A stretch of 64,000 nt of DNA from Rhabdornis inornatus (lineage: Eukaryota; Chordata; Aves; Passeriformes; Rhabdornithidae), in NCBI GenBank assembly GCA_013397075.1, contig VWZS01010097.1, positions 308,233 to 372,232 on the forward strand, written 5' to 3'. The notes under the pieces were generated by a model. The model had not been told where the DNA came from. It did not search any database and saw nothing but the letters and a program-made list of their open reading frames with translations. Positions 10,887-23,100 of this stretch are shown here, piece by piece. Position 1 is the stretch's first letter. Each line of letters opens with the position of its first letter. A program made the position numbers and the translations under genes.

Positions 10887-13800
10887 GTAAGGGGGAAGGA
10901 GTGTGAGGTGTTCTCAGTGTTCACTGAACATTTTTTGTCTGGGTTTTCAGTGTATTAATGCACATTATAATTGAGGGAAAAACCCAACCCAAGGTATTTT
11001 CCTGCTAAGCTCAGAGCAGTTTCCCAAGGTAGATAATACCACACTTCTCTGGCATTGGAAACTGTTAATAGAGAATAATGCTGCTCCCATGAAAACATCT
11101 TCTGATTATTATTTTTTTTCCTCTTTATCCTTACATCATCATACAACATCCAAAGGCACATTTAAATAATACCTGAAATATAAAAAAAGTATTATTGATA
11201 AAAATTAAAAATAGAATCTGGCAATGTAAATGTTTTATTTCAAGGCAAGGATCCTGTTAAAAGAGTGACACAAATCTGCAGGATGTGTGTTCTGACTTGA
11301 ACACCTTGAGAGCGGCTTATGAAGACCTTGTAATAAAGTAAATTTTATCTGGCCTGTCAGCATTTTATCCAGTCAAATCTTAATTCCCTTTGCTTTCCAA
11401 GAGCATCAGGAATAATGAGTTCCATTACATGAAAGAATTCCCACATTGTCCTTGCATCCCAGGTGTGTCCAGGCAGCCTTTTGGTTTTAACTCATTAAAG
11501 AATTTGGCCTTTCACACTGCACCTGGAAGTGTTTTGTCCAGTTTAGTTCAAAGAGCAGAAGGTGAGAAATGCAGACAGGGATAAAACACATCTTGTTTCA
11601 TTCTCAAATATTCCCTTTGTGAGGGGAATGGCAGGACTGAACATCCTCACCCTTCTCAGCTGCAGGGTTGAGCCACTCAATTGTAATTCTGTGTTTGTCA
11701 GGTACAAAATTTGGCCTTTGTACAGAGGTTTCGTGATTTAATAAAGACCCTGATGTTGTGTGGGTTGGAGAAAATGGGACAAAAAAACCATTATTTATAT
11801 TAAGGCCAACATGGGCATCATCTGAAGAGTTTCTTCAGTGCTGTTTAAACTAAGTCTGTCATTGTTTTCATGATGAGGGAAGGCATTACCAGGATTTTTG
11901 GGAGAGATCAGAGTTTGTTGGAGTCAGGCAAATTAACTGTGGTCCCTGAAAAGAGTTTTTAATTGAGGATTTCTCTTCTGCCTATGGGCAAATGTAGATC
12001 TCTGAATAACAGGATATTATCAGAACTTAGTAAATAAAACTGCAAAGAGATTTCTTGCAGACTTCTCATCCAGGAATTTAAATCTGACTTTTTACAGTGG
12101 ATGAAAATCTACACCAGGAGATTTCCTGCTGCATTTACACGTGGGGAAAAAAAAATCTGTAAATGAGGTCTCTTGTGGATCAGAGAGCTGGTAAATTAAT
12201 TGAATTTCATAATTGAAAATTATTAATTGGATTTCAGAACCATGAAATTGATTTTCATGACAATAGTTACCAGTCTTTAAAGAACTTGAGGATAAGATTT
12301 CTTGTTCAATAAACCATGGATATTTTTTCAGTTTTCTTGGTTTTGTGTTTACTGTGGAAGAGACAAAAATCTTGTATTAACTGTCTTACTCAAGCTGATA
12401 ATTTTGACATTTTCCTTACACAATCAATACTTTGGTTTATCTAATGCAAAAATTACTGATTTGCAGAGTATTTTTGTAGATCCTTGATGAAAGTCGTGTG
12501 CAAGTACCAGTATTTTTGGAGACCTGCACCTCTGAGCAACTCTCGCTAGGTGGCACTTCGTGTATTTGGAGTTTTTGGGCTCGTGCACATCGGTTTGCTC
12601 TCGGAATTCAGATGTACCCAGTGAGGCAGAGCTGTGCTGCCCTGAGTGTGGATTTACAAGCAGGGAGGGAGGTGTGGAATGTGCAGGTTGAGGTGATTCA
12701 GGAAATGGATGGGATTTGGGAGAGCAGAGTAAAGGAAAATGTCTTTTCATGGAGTGAGAATGTTTGTGCTTGTCTCCAGGAAAGGTTTGAAGCACTTTTC
12801 ACAGTCTATGATGAGCAGGTGACGTTCCAGCTGTTCAAAAGCTTCAGGAGGGTGAGGATAAACTTCAGCAACCCCGAGGCAGCAGCACGAGCTCGGATAG
12901 AGCTGCACGAGACCGACTTCAGTGGGAAGAAGCTGAAGCTTTACTTTGCACAGGTACAGTGGGACAGGGAGATCTTGTACCTCTCTCCTTGTTTCTTTAT
13001 TCCTCCTTTGCCCACGAGCTTCATTTGGGGTAAATAGCTGAAATCACCTCATTGTTCTACACTGAGCTGTGCCAAAATTTTAGGGCACAGCTTTGGTTTT
13101 CATCTTGAGCTGAGATTGGTTAGGACTGTCTCTGTGCAGTGACCAAACCATCTTCCTCCAGACACACAGAGGGGCTGAAACAAAGTAAGTGGGTCCCAAA
13201 TTCTCTGTCTAAGAGGTGCTTTGTCCCTGTTTGGTTCTGAGCTGCAGCAGTTCCCCAAGGTGTTGTACCAAGAGCTGAACCCATTTTGTTTCTTAAATCT
13301 GGGCTGAATTAAGTGCAGGGCATGAATATGCATTAGTGGGGAAATAAACCAAATAAAAAGGGAGTTAACATTTGTGCTGTGTGTCTCCTGGCTTTGCCTG
13401 CAGGTGCAGGTGTCCAGTGAAATCGGGGACAAGTCCTACCTCCTTCCTCCACAACCTGTGAAACAGTTCCTGATTTCCCCCCCTGCCTCTCCCCCCGTGG
13501 GGTGGAAGCAGAGTGAAGATGCAACTCCTCTGATCAACTATGACCTGCTCTGTGCTGTCTCCAAGCTGGGGCCAGGTAGGGACATTCACCTGCTTTTGTT
13601 TGGTACTTCCCTTCAGAAGTGGTTATTGAGGGAGTTGATCTACTTGTCCTTTTCTGTGAGAAGAAACTGAGTCTCTTTTCTGTGATGTTTCTTACTTGAA
13701 TGATATGATCCAACACTTTCTTAATTATTTAATTGATTGAAAGTGTAGCACAGGGCTGGACTGTGAGGGAGTGGTTCCATCACACCCATATATTGAATTT

Positions 13801-14564
13801 TGTCAGAGCCTCAGGATTAAGGAACAATCAGAGGAATGAGAAGTTCAGTCTCTTGCAGATGAGCAGCTCCAGCTATTAAGGATGTCTGGATGCCAATATG
13901 GACTTCTTGGGTTTAATCATCAGCTTCTTCCTACGCCTTCCTGGGAAATGTGGTGTTTGCTTTCTGTGAAAAGCAGGAAATGGGGAGGCTTGATGTGCTC
14001 AAATGCTTTTGTAGCTTTTACTTTACAGATGTCAGAGAAATATACAGCACAAATGATGTCACTTAGAAATGTGTTTGCTGCTTGTGTTCTGATGTCTTCC
14101 TGGGAGTTTTTCACATCCCTCCCTTCCTCTAAATGTCACTTAAAAGACTGATTGTATTCAAAGTGTGCTGTAACTGCTACAGGGACTGTTTTAGGGCATT
14201 TCAGAGGTTTGGCGAGGAGTGGAGGTTGAGCACATTAAAGATGGGATGGGAATTAATGATTATTTACTTGTGTTGTTGGAGTTATGAAGGGGTTTTTGAG
14301 TTGACTGCTTTTCCTCGGTGGTGTTTTTAACTTGCCTCTTGCTGGCTGCTCTCAGGGGAGAAGTACGAGCTGCACGCAGGCACAGACTCCACCCCCAGCG
14401 TGGTTGTGCACGTGTGTGAGAGTGAGACGGAGGAGGAGGAGGAGATGAAGAACCCCAGACAGAAGATCCTGCAGACCAGACGCCCAGACCCGCCCCCCAC
14501 CATCCTGAGTGACTCCAAAGCCTTCGAGTGTGCCCTGGAGGTGGGGGGGACAATGCCCTGTTAG
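10692..14564 (+). CDS. RCAN3: Calcipressin-3 (regulator of calcineurin 3)
   Basis: Four coding exons (10692-10886, 12780-12953, 13404-13575, 14356-14564) give 249 residues. RCAN proteins bind calcineurin and modulate its dephosphorylation of NFAT. Residues 1-65 are acidic and include FGENEEDLEEMMDLSDLPTS. About 60-125 form the RNA-recognition-like fold (FEALFTVYDEQVTFQLFKSF). FLISPPASPP at 145-154 is the conserved phosphorylatable SP motif. ELHAGTDSTPSVVVHVCESE at 185-204 is the calcineurin-binding CIC region, and PRQKILQTRRPDPP at 214-227 contains the TxxP tail. The start is the first ATG of the exon and matches the human start MLRDxMKSW. The human protein, as I remember it, ends at CAL (241 residues); here eight more codons (EVGGTMPC) precede TAG. 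Total length and junction phases all agree. Confidence 0.96.
10887..12779 (+). other. RCAN3: RCAN3 intron 2
   Basis: AT-rich intron of 1.9 kb. No recognisable repeat, RNA gene or additional exon is seen. Confidence 0.7.
12780..12953 (+). CDS. RCAN3: RCAN3 coding exon 2 (residues 66-123)
   Basis: Acceptor CTTGTCTCCAG and donor GTACAG; 58 whole codons encoding the core of the RRM-like fold, ending KLKLYFAQ. Confidence 0.96.
13404..13575 (+). CDS. RCAN3: RCAN3 coding exon 3 (residues 124-181)
   Basis: Acceptor TTTGCCTGCAG and donor GTAGGG. It carries the SP motif FLISPPASPPVGW and ends in a split glycine codon (G|GG). Confidence 0.96.
13576..14355 (+). other. RCAN3: RCAN3 intron 4
   Basis: Unremarkable 780-bp intron; nothing identified within it. 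Confidence 0.7.
14356..14564 (+). CDS. RCAN3: RCAN3 coding exon 4 (residues 181-249)
   Basis: Acceptor GCTGCTCTCAG. It encodes the CIC and TxxP regions and an acidic run of six glutamates broken by one threonine. It stops at TAG 14562-14564 after an extension beyond the usual CAL ending. Confidence 0.94.
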
Positions 14565-16825
14565 AGCTGAGCTGCTCCACGTGGTACCAACACCCAGTCC
14601 ATGTGTTGCTGTCTGTGCTGCTGCTGTAGGTCACTACAGATCTGACTTGTAGTTGTCTCTCATGTTCAAGATTTTGGATGCCAATGCTCTGAAAAGCACT
14701 TTAATTTTAGGGACTAGTCCCCCCCTGAGTGTAGCAAATCCACCTGACTTGAAATAGTGACAATTAGGGAGTCTGGCTGTGTTTTGGTTTTTTAAGATGT
14801 CACCCTTTGCTCTCTGTTGTACAGTGTGATGTTCCAAGTGCTGAAATAATCTCCTCCTGTCACGAGTGGGTTCCAGCAAGTTCCTTGTACAGCAGTTAAA
14901 AGCTGATGTGTCCAACAGCTTCCAGTGAATCTAATGTTAAACACCAGTGAAATGCACTGTCTGTGCTCAGATTCCTTGCAGCTGAGGTGAGGGTTAACCT
15001 TTGCTTCTCTCACAAATACCAGGTGTGTGTTTGTAGTGTGACATGAGGCACAAATACAGGAGGAGCTGAATTGGGGGGTTGGTGACTACAGGGAGGAGAA
15101 CACCAGAGGAAGAATCTCAGAGTTTATCACCAACACTCCTGCTCTGGTGTCTGTGGTGGGGAACTGACACCTAATTAGGAGTTAATGACAGTGGTAGAGT
15201 GAAATATGGATCCAGCTGTTGAGTGTGTTGTGTCTGCTCCTCTCTGACAATCGGGAGGTGTTTATTCCTCTCCAGTCCTTGGGACAGCCTCCACATCTGA
15301 ATAAATCCAGTGACTGTTAGGTCCTGGCAGGAGCTAAAACATCCAAGGGTTAATTGTTAACTTCTCCAGTCTGTTTTGTATTTTCAAAGACAATCAGTTG
15401 CCTGGCTTAGCCAGTTTTTATGCAGTTTCAGCTCTTGTTTGCTGTTTCTCATGAGGACTTTTTCTGTGTGGCCTCCTGTGTGTCTGACAGAGCATCTGCT
15501 GCTTCTGAGACCAGGATGCATCTTTTAGAATACAGATCTTTGATTTTGTGATCTTGTGTTAAGTGTTTTAGTAGGAGGAAAATATGCCTTGGTGTAACAC
15601 CACCTGCTCCTGTGCTTTTATGCTATTTTATAGCCAAACTTTTTTAGTCTAGACAGATTCTTCTTTTTTTCTATTTAAAAAGATAAAATGATTTGTGAAG
15701 AAACCAGGCTGCTGATGTTCCTGTGTAGAAATCATTCTGAAATTCAGATTTTTCAGGTTCATTTCAGTGTGTTTCAGTTGTACCTGACGTGCTTCTTGAA
15801 CTTCCAGAAATGTTCTCACTTGACTGGCAGCAAGAGGAAAAGGATTGGGTGGGGATTCTCATGGGTGTGGAGGTTTTCAACTCCAAGTTGTGCCTGCTCA
15901 GGATCCCTCCTGCCACCAGCTTCAAATGGGATCCTGCAGGCAGGTCCTTGCTGCAGAGGCAGGAATAGGACAGAGTAAAAAGGTAGGGAAATGGGTTTTG
16001 TCCATCTATCACAGGTGTGATATTTATGTATCTCTTCAGGTATTGAAATCACTCCAAGTCCAGCTTCACTGTCTCACTGTTCCATGGAATTAAAGGTAAA
16101 AAGCTCAACAGAAACCTGTGTTACCCAGCAGGCTTGTGGAGTTTTGAAATTCCAGAAGTCTGGGTTGGATTCTCTGTGGTGTTTCTATTTTTAAAATTAT
16201 TTCATTTCTACCCCAGTGTAGAAGTTGCTGTAAGTAGGAGTAAGTGGAAAACCTTCAGAAACAGTTTTATAAGGAGAGTCGAGTGTGATGTTGTTGATGT
16301 ATAAATGTGTAAAATGTAAAACAACATTCCAGCACTTTCCATTGTGTAAAGACACTTCAAATAAAACAATGCAGTGCCATTCACACTTGGGATTTGAACT
16401 GTGTTCCATGCTGGACATTGAGGTGCATATTGAGAATTTTAATGGTGGTGTCTGAATGTTCTCATGGGCAGGTGGGATGGAGATTCTGTGTGCTCAGAGC
16501 TGGGGGTGCCAGGGACCCACAGGAGGGATTTGGGATCCTTGCAGGGACCACTCTGGGTGGGAAGAAGGAGCCAAATTAGGCTTCAAAGCTTTAATGAAGC
16601 ACTGATCAATATCAGAAGTGATTCTGCTCCACTCCAGGGTGACAGCCTGCCTTGGCACATGAAGCTGGAGTTGGCTTTATTCCCTCCACACCACCAGAAC
16701 CTGTGTCTCCTAATCACTGACCTGCTGGTAAAGGCTATTTTTAGCAGCAAGCTTGCACAGAGGCACCAACTCAGCTCTTTCTGAGCTTGCACTTTGTATA
16801 AATAAATACCCCAAATTCCTTTAAA
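14565..16825 (+). other. RCAN3: Probable RCAN3 3' UTR
   Basis: No coding potential follows the stop. AATAAA hexamers at 15300-15305, 16360-16365 and 16801-16806 are possible poly(A) signals. The last lies in GTATAAATAAATACC and is used here as the outer limit. Which signal is used cannot be told from sequence. Confidence 0.4.
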
Positions 16826-19479
16826 GTGTTCTCCTTGAGCAGCAGCTGAAACATGAGGTGTTTCTTTGTGTTCTGGAGTTATGGGAGTACTTTGGTTTTA
16901 TACTGAGAACCTGTGATTGCAGCTCCTCATTCTGCCTTGTCACAGAACTGCTGCCCCGGGAAGGACCTTGTGCATAAAATTCCAATTGCTTCATTTAGTC
17001 CCTGAAAGGTTTAATTCCTATTTTTGTCTGGGTTTGGATTAGGGATATTTTTGAGGCCAGAACAGAAGGCTGGTTTGTGAATCTTACTCAGTTTCATTTA
17101 TTTGCTACACTCTAAGTGTAAAACTTGCTAGGAGAGATTCCTGGTTTGGAAAGAGACCCCAGCCAAGCTTCATCCCCTTGGAGAAAATGCAGAGCAAGAT
17201 AAAAGAGTTCTCCTGCAGGTATTGACCCTGAGATGTGAGTGAGTGTGACACAGGGCTGTCCCTGCCATCCTGCCATCACTCACAGCTCCAGGGAAGGTTC
17301 ACAGGGTCTGAATTCTCCATAAAACAAGAGCAGGGCCTAGGAAGTAGAAAACACCTTACTTTAGATGTTCCCTAATGTGTTAAAATCCTGCTCTGAAGCA
17401 GGTCTCTGTACTGTAACGCTTTGGCATGCTCAGGCTTGTAGAGGGCATGTTTGATTCCCCTGGTGAAGGGAACATATTCCAAGCAGCAGCAGGACTGGGG
17501 TGAGGCAGTGGGAAGGACATTCTGCATTCTGGCAGTCTGGATTGCTCTTACATAAAACCTAAAAACAACCAAGTCCTGTCCTCTGTGGCTCTGTGCTGGG
17601 ATCACAGGCACAGGAGAGGGATTGGGAGGCAGCCAGGCTGAGCTGTGCCTTCCTGCTGGGCCAGGTCACCTCAGCTCCCTTCATCCCCGGGGGGTCTGGT
17701 AATTATTGCTGGGGCTGAGGGTGCGTGGAGATCACTGAGGGCCTGATTTCACAATACATAATGAATTTTTAGTTGGTCTTGATATCTACTGTGATATCTG
17801 TTCCCTTTTTTGTTCTCCCTGAGACACTCCAGGCTCTACTCTGCCCTGCCAGGTGCAGGCACACTGCAGATGGGAGCTGGGAGCAGAGCTGGGAGCTGAG
17901 CTGCTGTTCCAGCAGGAATCAAAACCTGCTCCGTGGTAAATTCAGTGAGACTCCTCACCATGTAAGGCTGTGTCACTTCTAGGGGTTGGTGATGCTGTAG
18001 TGAGCCTGGAGTTAATTAAGAGTTCTGTTTTGTCCTCTGATGTCCATTGACTTCATCATGATTTTTCTGGAGCATCCCAAAGCCTCCTTTGGTCCCCCTT
18101 TAATGGCATGAGCTCAGGTTGGTGCCTGCAAACTGGGTCACTGATGTTGGCAGCAGAGCTTTACAGTAACAGTGTGTAAACATACATTTATACATTACAC
18201 AAATGTATTTATACATTTAACAGTGTATAAACCTGGTGTGTGGCTCCAGCTCATAGTAAAGGGCTACAAATTTAGGACCTGGTGAGGGACAAACCCTTGG
18301 GAAAGTCCCACCCTCCCTCTCTGCTGTCACAGAGGCTTTGGGAACTGACATTGGCTTTTACTTGGGCTGCCCCACAGTAACAGGGGCTGGTGCCTCCCTT
18401 CCTGTACTACTTAAATTGAGTTATTAATTATTTTTGTTAACTTACATTCATACCTCTTCCCAGTTCTGGTTGCTGACAGTTGAAAGAAGCCCCTTCTGCT
18501 CTCCAGAGATACAGCCCAGGGAAGGTTTGTGGCTGGAAAACCACTCCTGTTCTCAGGAGAGCCTCGTGCTCCTGCTTGTTTATACAGGATGGGACAGTCA
18601 TTGTAAGGAAACCAATCAAGTGAAATTTATTCCCCTGGAAAGATATTTGGTGAGTAATCCCTGCTGGGATTTCAGTCTGGGGTTTAAAGGAGCTTCCTGG
18701 GGGATTGAGCTGGAAGTGACTAATGTGGGTCTTTGTAGCTGTACAAAAAACATTGCTAAATAATTGGCTCTGGAAACTCTGGTTTCTGGTGGAGAAGACT
18801 CTGTGGATGTGTTCTGTGGGTTCAGTGTGGAAACCAGCCCATGGTGGACACCAAAGTGAAGCATGAGCTCTGCCAGGGGCACAAATGTTTCTGGAGGAGG
18901 AAAGGGAGAGCTGCAAGGTAAGGAAGGATCTCATTCTTCAGCCCAGCTGGACTCTGGCCTTCCCAAGAAATCCACTGCAAATGTTTATGGACCACCAGGA
19001 TCCCCCTGTTGCTGCCTTGCATGTGGAGGCAGGACTCTGTAAGGAGCAGGTTTTATTTATCCTGTTTCAGGCTGCACTATAAGGGAGGTGGGTGATGTGG
19101 CTCTGGCTGCAGCTGAAATGGAGAATGGAGGAAACATCTCCTGCACAGCAGCTCCACAACCCTAAACCACAAATGGAGCCTGAATGAAGGCTGTGGCTTG
19201 TTCCTGTGGTTTTCTGCTTTCCCACGGGAGCAGCATCAGGTCCGGGCAGGGGACAGATCCCTTTTTAAAGTGTCATGTCCACAGGAAAAATCCATCTAGG
19301 GACTGTGGCCACACTTCTCTGAAGGATAAAGCCAACGAAGTACAGGTTAAAGGCGAGGATTCCTTTCCAGTTTGATCCTTTTGATTCCACTGACGAGTGG
19401 ACAAAACGCCTCGTTCCATCTGTGGGCTGGATGTGCTTGGGATCCTTCTCCCGAAGTGCCTGGGACACATTTGGGGATC
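16826..19479. other. Intergenic interval RCAN3-NCMAP, no gene seen
   Basis: Mixed-composition DNA without a recognised gene or CR1 copy. An AT-rich run rich in ATACATTTATACATT near 18180-18230 is a decayed microsatellite. Short open frames here (for example 18437-18934 on the minus strand) match nothing known to me. Confidence 0.5.
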
Positions 19480-19670
19480 GAAGAGCCGCAGAACCCGGGC
19501 TGTTCCCAAACTTGGGAACTGTCGCTGTGAGACTGGGGGCTATGCCGGCCTCTTCCATCCCCCCCAGCCGCTGCCTGGCGGGGTCGGGCGCTCCCGCAGC
19601 CGCGCACGGGCCCGGGGAGGCGGCGCCGGGGGCCGGGCCGGGCGGGACGGCCCCGGGGAGGCACCTGCGG

Positions 19671-19804
19671 NNNNNNNNNNNNNNNNNNNNNNNNNNNNNN
19701 NNNNNNNNNNNNNNNNNNNNNNNNNNNNNNNNNNNNNNNNNNNNNNNNNNNNNNNNNNNNNNNNNNNNNNNNNNNNNNNNNNNNNNNNNNNNNNNNNNNN
19801 NNNN
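19671..19804. other. Assembly gap (134 N)
   Basis: Unresolved bases inside the GC-richest part of the CpG island. Reading frames drawn across it are artefacts. Confidence 0.99.
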
Positions 19805-19855
19805 GAGCCGGAGCCGCTGCGGCAGCGCCGGAGCCCCGAGCCCGCAGCATCCTCC
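19805..19855 (+). other. NCMAP: Candidate noncoding first exon of NCMAP (3' end)
   Basis: GC-rich sequence directly after the gap, ending in a good donor (CTCC|GTGAGT). If real, it would join to the acceptor at 24632-24633 across a 4.8-kb intron. Its 5' end is lost in the gap. Confidence 0.35.
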
Positions 19856-19910
19856 GTGAGTAGCGCCGGGTGTAGGAACCGCTCTTCAATGGGGATAATT
19901 GTAACCTTCC

Positions 19911-20163
19911 TGCCCTAAAGCTCTTACTTTTAACCCCAAATCTCTGTTCCTTTCTCCCCTAAAGTCTCTGTTCCTTTTCCCCCTGAATCTCTGTTCCTTT
20001 CTCCCCTAAAGGTCTGTTCTTTCTCCCTCAAAGCTCCGTTCCTTTCTGCCCTAAAGCTCCGTTACTTTCTGCCCTAAAGCTCCGTTACTTTTTGCCCCAA
20101 AGCTCTGTTATTTTTTGCCCCAAATCTCTGTTCTTTCTCCCCCAAAGCTCTGTTCCTTTCCGC
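19911..20163. repeat. Pyrimidine-rich minisatellite, unit about 24 bp, about 10 copies
   Basis: Degenerate units of the form CTGTTCCTTTCTCCCCTAAAG in which the central block alternates between CTCCCCTAAAG, TGCCCTAAAGCTC and TGCCCCAAAG. The + strand is strongly pyrimidine-rich. It starts about 55 bp after the candidate first-exon donor of NCMAP. Confidence 0.85.
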
Positions 20164-23100
20164 CGGTGCAAGCGGTGCTTGCAGCGCGGTTCCTCGGGTG
20201 TGTGTGCGAGGCACTGTGGATGTACCACGGGAAACGCGAGTTTCTTTATCGGGACCCTAAACCAGAAAGAAATAGAGAGCAGATGTCCTCGCACGTTCTT
20301 CTGTTCAACTGGTGCTTGAACAGTTGTTCCATGAACTGGGAGCCATAAGGGACGGGACTGGGATTGCTCTGGCGCGGTTTCCTCCCCGGAGAGAGAGAAG
20401 CCTGAGCGGCTGTTGAAAGCACATTGCATCGCCGGCGCTGTCCTTTCATCACTGGGGACGCTGAATCTCTTGTCTGACTTATTCAGCCCCGGCGCTGTAA
20501 ATATGGGTTTGGTGGTGGTTATTTGTTTGTGGTTTTGGGAGGTTTTTTTGTTGTATTTTTTTCCCCCCAATCTGTTGAGCAGCGTGCTGGAAAGAGCTGG
20601 CAGTGTAATATTTAACAGGAAAAGAACTTGAAAGCTCAGAGCATTGTGTTACAGTTCACTGAGTGTCCCCAGCACAGAACAAAACTACACTGCTTGCATT
20701 ATTTGGGAACACACTGCTGCTGCTGACAGGTTTGAATGGTGATTTCTGGTTTTTCCTGGTAATTAATGTATTTAATGCCCCAGGAAGTCCTTGCTAAAGG
20801 AAGCATAGCTTTTTGTAAACAGCTCTCACTGATGGGATGCATTGTGCTGGGGGCCAGGAGGGGTTGATTTAGTGATTACAAACCAGGAGACAAAGGCAGA
20901 GCAGAGACTTCAGGGCCTGACAGAGTTATTGTCCCTCTGTGGGTGCCAGATTGGGACACTGAGGGTTTGCCAAGGGATTCTGGTGGAGAACAGGCTGCAA
21001 GTGTGAGGTGTCAGCTGCTGTGTGTGTCTGCAGGGCTCTGCAGAGGGGAAGGTGCCTCACAGATTCAACAAGCTGACATAGACAAGCTCCAGCACTGTGG
21101 TGCTGTTTGGGGGTTTTTCCATTTTAACTCCAAATCTTGGTTCTCTTGGATATTTCCCAAGTGTCTAAGCAAGTCTCCTGATCCCAGTGTGCCTTAGATC
21201 CTGGCCTGGAACCAGTGGGAAAATACCTCTGGCTTGTTTTCTTCCATATCCTGAATATCCCTGAAGGTTCTGGAGTGGTTTTAGGATCTGAATATGGTGG
21301 AGTTCCTGTTGTTCCCATGAATAACTGCATTCACAGAGGGGGAGGAGAAGTGTGTGTGGCCCAGAATTTTAAGGCAAAAAAAAGAGTTAGAATTGGGCAA
21401 TTTGCAGTTCACAGTGTGGTTTAGACACTGCTCCTGGGTGAGTCAGTGACAAATGTCTACCAAGTTCATGTTCCCAGGCATGGCTTTAGAAAATGAAGGG
21501 GTTCCTTTTGGGGGTCCTCTTGTCACCTCTTGTCACCTGTGGCAGCTGAGGGGTTTTGGTGCCTCTCATGATCTAAGCCAGGCAGGTAGAATTACTGAGG
21601 GGATTTTAGTTGGTGCTGCTCCTGCCCAGAGCTGCCTGCAGTTTGTGCCACTGTCTCTGTCTTGGCAAGGCAATGAACTGATTTTAATGTGTTCTACCAG
21701 CATTCAACCTGGGCAGCTCATGCCAGAACCTGAGAAAATGCTGAAAATGTTCGTGTAAAGGTGCTGCCCTGACATGGGGACACCCAGCCTCACACAGGGA
21801 GGGTTGTTTGCCCCAGGCCACTTTGAACTTGGGCTTTTCTTTCCTCCTTCCTCCCTCTTTGGAGCCTCTCAAGGTAAACCCAGACACGTTCAGGTCTCAC
21901 TGAAGGACGTTGTGTTTTTATTGCTCTCTGAAATCACAGCTTGCCTCGATCCCTGGCGGTGTTCCCGGGGTGCTGGGAAGGTGAGGGCAGGAATAACCCA
22001 GTTCCACACAAAGCCCACCTTTTCCCAGGTGAAAGCACTGAATCTGTGTCCTCCTAACCAGCACCTGCCTTCCCTGGCAGGGAGCTGCCTCTCCAAGTCC
22101 AGCCATCCTGGAAAAGCCCTCCAACAAACCCCTCTGCTCCCTGTGGCCCCTCTGCTGTAATTGCCAGGTGCTGCTGACAGGTGAGCTCTGATCCCATCTC
22201 CTCACAAACAAACCCAGCTCAGCCCAGCAGGGCCCCTGAGCTGCAATCTAGCAGGGAGGCTTTAGAAAAGGGGGCACTGTTCCCACTTGCCACAACAACC
22301 CATCCCCTGTATCTGCCAAGGTGTTTGAAATGGAAACCTGCCCAAAGCTGAACTTTATGGAAACATTTCCAGCTCCATAACGTGGGCATGCAAAAATAAG
22401 CAGCAGTGTGGAGAGTGAGGGTGAATGAGAGGCTCTGAGAGCCCAGGCAGGTGTGTGTGCACAGGGGGAAGTGCAGCCCTGTGTCATGGACAAAGAATGT
22501 CCTGTGATTACTGTATCAAAGTCCACTTCTTCTCCCCTGCTGAATGGCTTTTATCTAGTACTCCTGATTTTCCAAACGGTTTTCTGAACAGAGGAGGATC
22601 CAAGCTCAAAATTCAGGTTCCCATGGATTTTTTCTGGGCTTTGCTGGGTCTCTCTTGCAGCAGAGGCTTGGTCAGGTGTAACATGCTGATTCACAGGGCA
22701 GGAATGGAGCTGGGACTCAGGTAAGAGCAGGACTGGCACCTTCCACTCTGGCTGCAGACACAAGCCTTGGACCTCCTGACTTGCTACACAAAGCAGAAAA
22801 ACCCCAACCTGATGCACTTTTCAAACTGCACCCCAGATTGGTGCAGCCTGCTGGATAAATTAATCCCTTTTGTAAACAGGCAGTTTCACTACGACAAAAA
22901 AAATTCTTTGGCTCTGGGTGACTCATGCACAAACTGCTCCTCATTCCCAAGGTGGTTTGACCCAGAGGGAAGGTAGGAAGGATGAATATTTCATGGCCTA
23001 ATACTAAAATATTCAGCCTTATTTATTTGGAGTTTCTATTTTGGTAGCCAGAGGAGGAAAAAAGGCTTCTGTAGGTCTGGCATTTGCACTGCCCTAGTCA

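Larger units (their letters stand above)
19480..19900. promoter_or_regulatory. NCMAP: CpG island with assembly gap, probable NCMAP promoter
   Basis: GC content rises sharply around runs such as GCCGGGGGCCGGGCCGGGCG and continues on both sides of a 134-base run of N (19671-19804). A donor-like CCTCC|GTGAGT occurs on the + strand at 19856. The next gene on this strand, NCMAP, needs an upstream noncoding exon because its ATG lies ten bases after an acceptor. Assignment to NCMAP is by proximity; an unannotated noncoding transcript is the alternative. Confidence 0.5.

Noticed and set aside
19347..19918. Long frames across the 134-base gap
   Set aside because: They depend on unknown sequence and on stop-poor CpG DNA.
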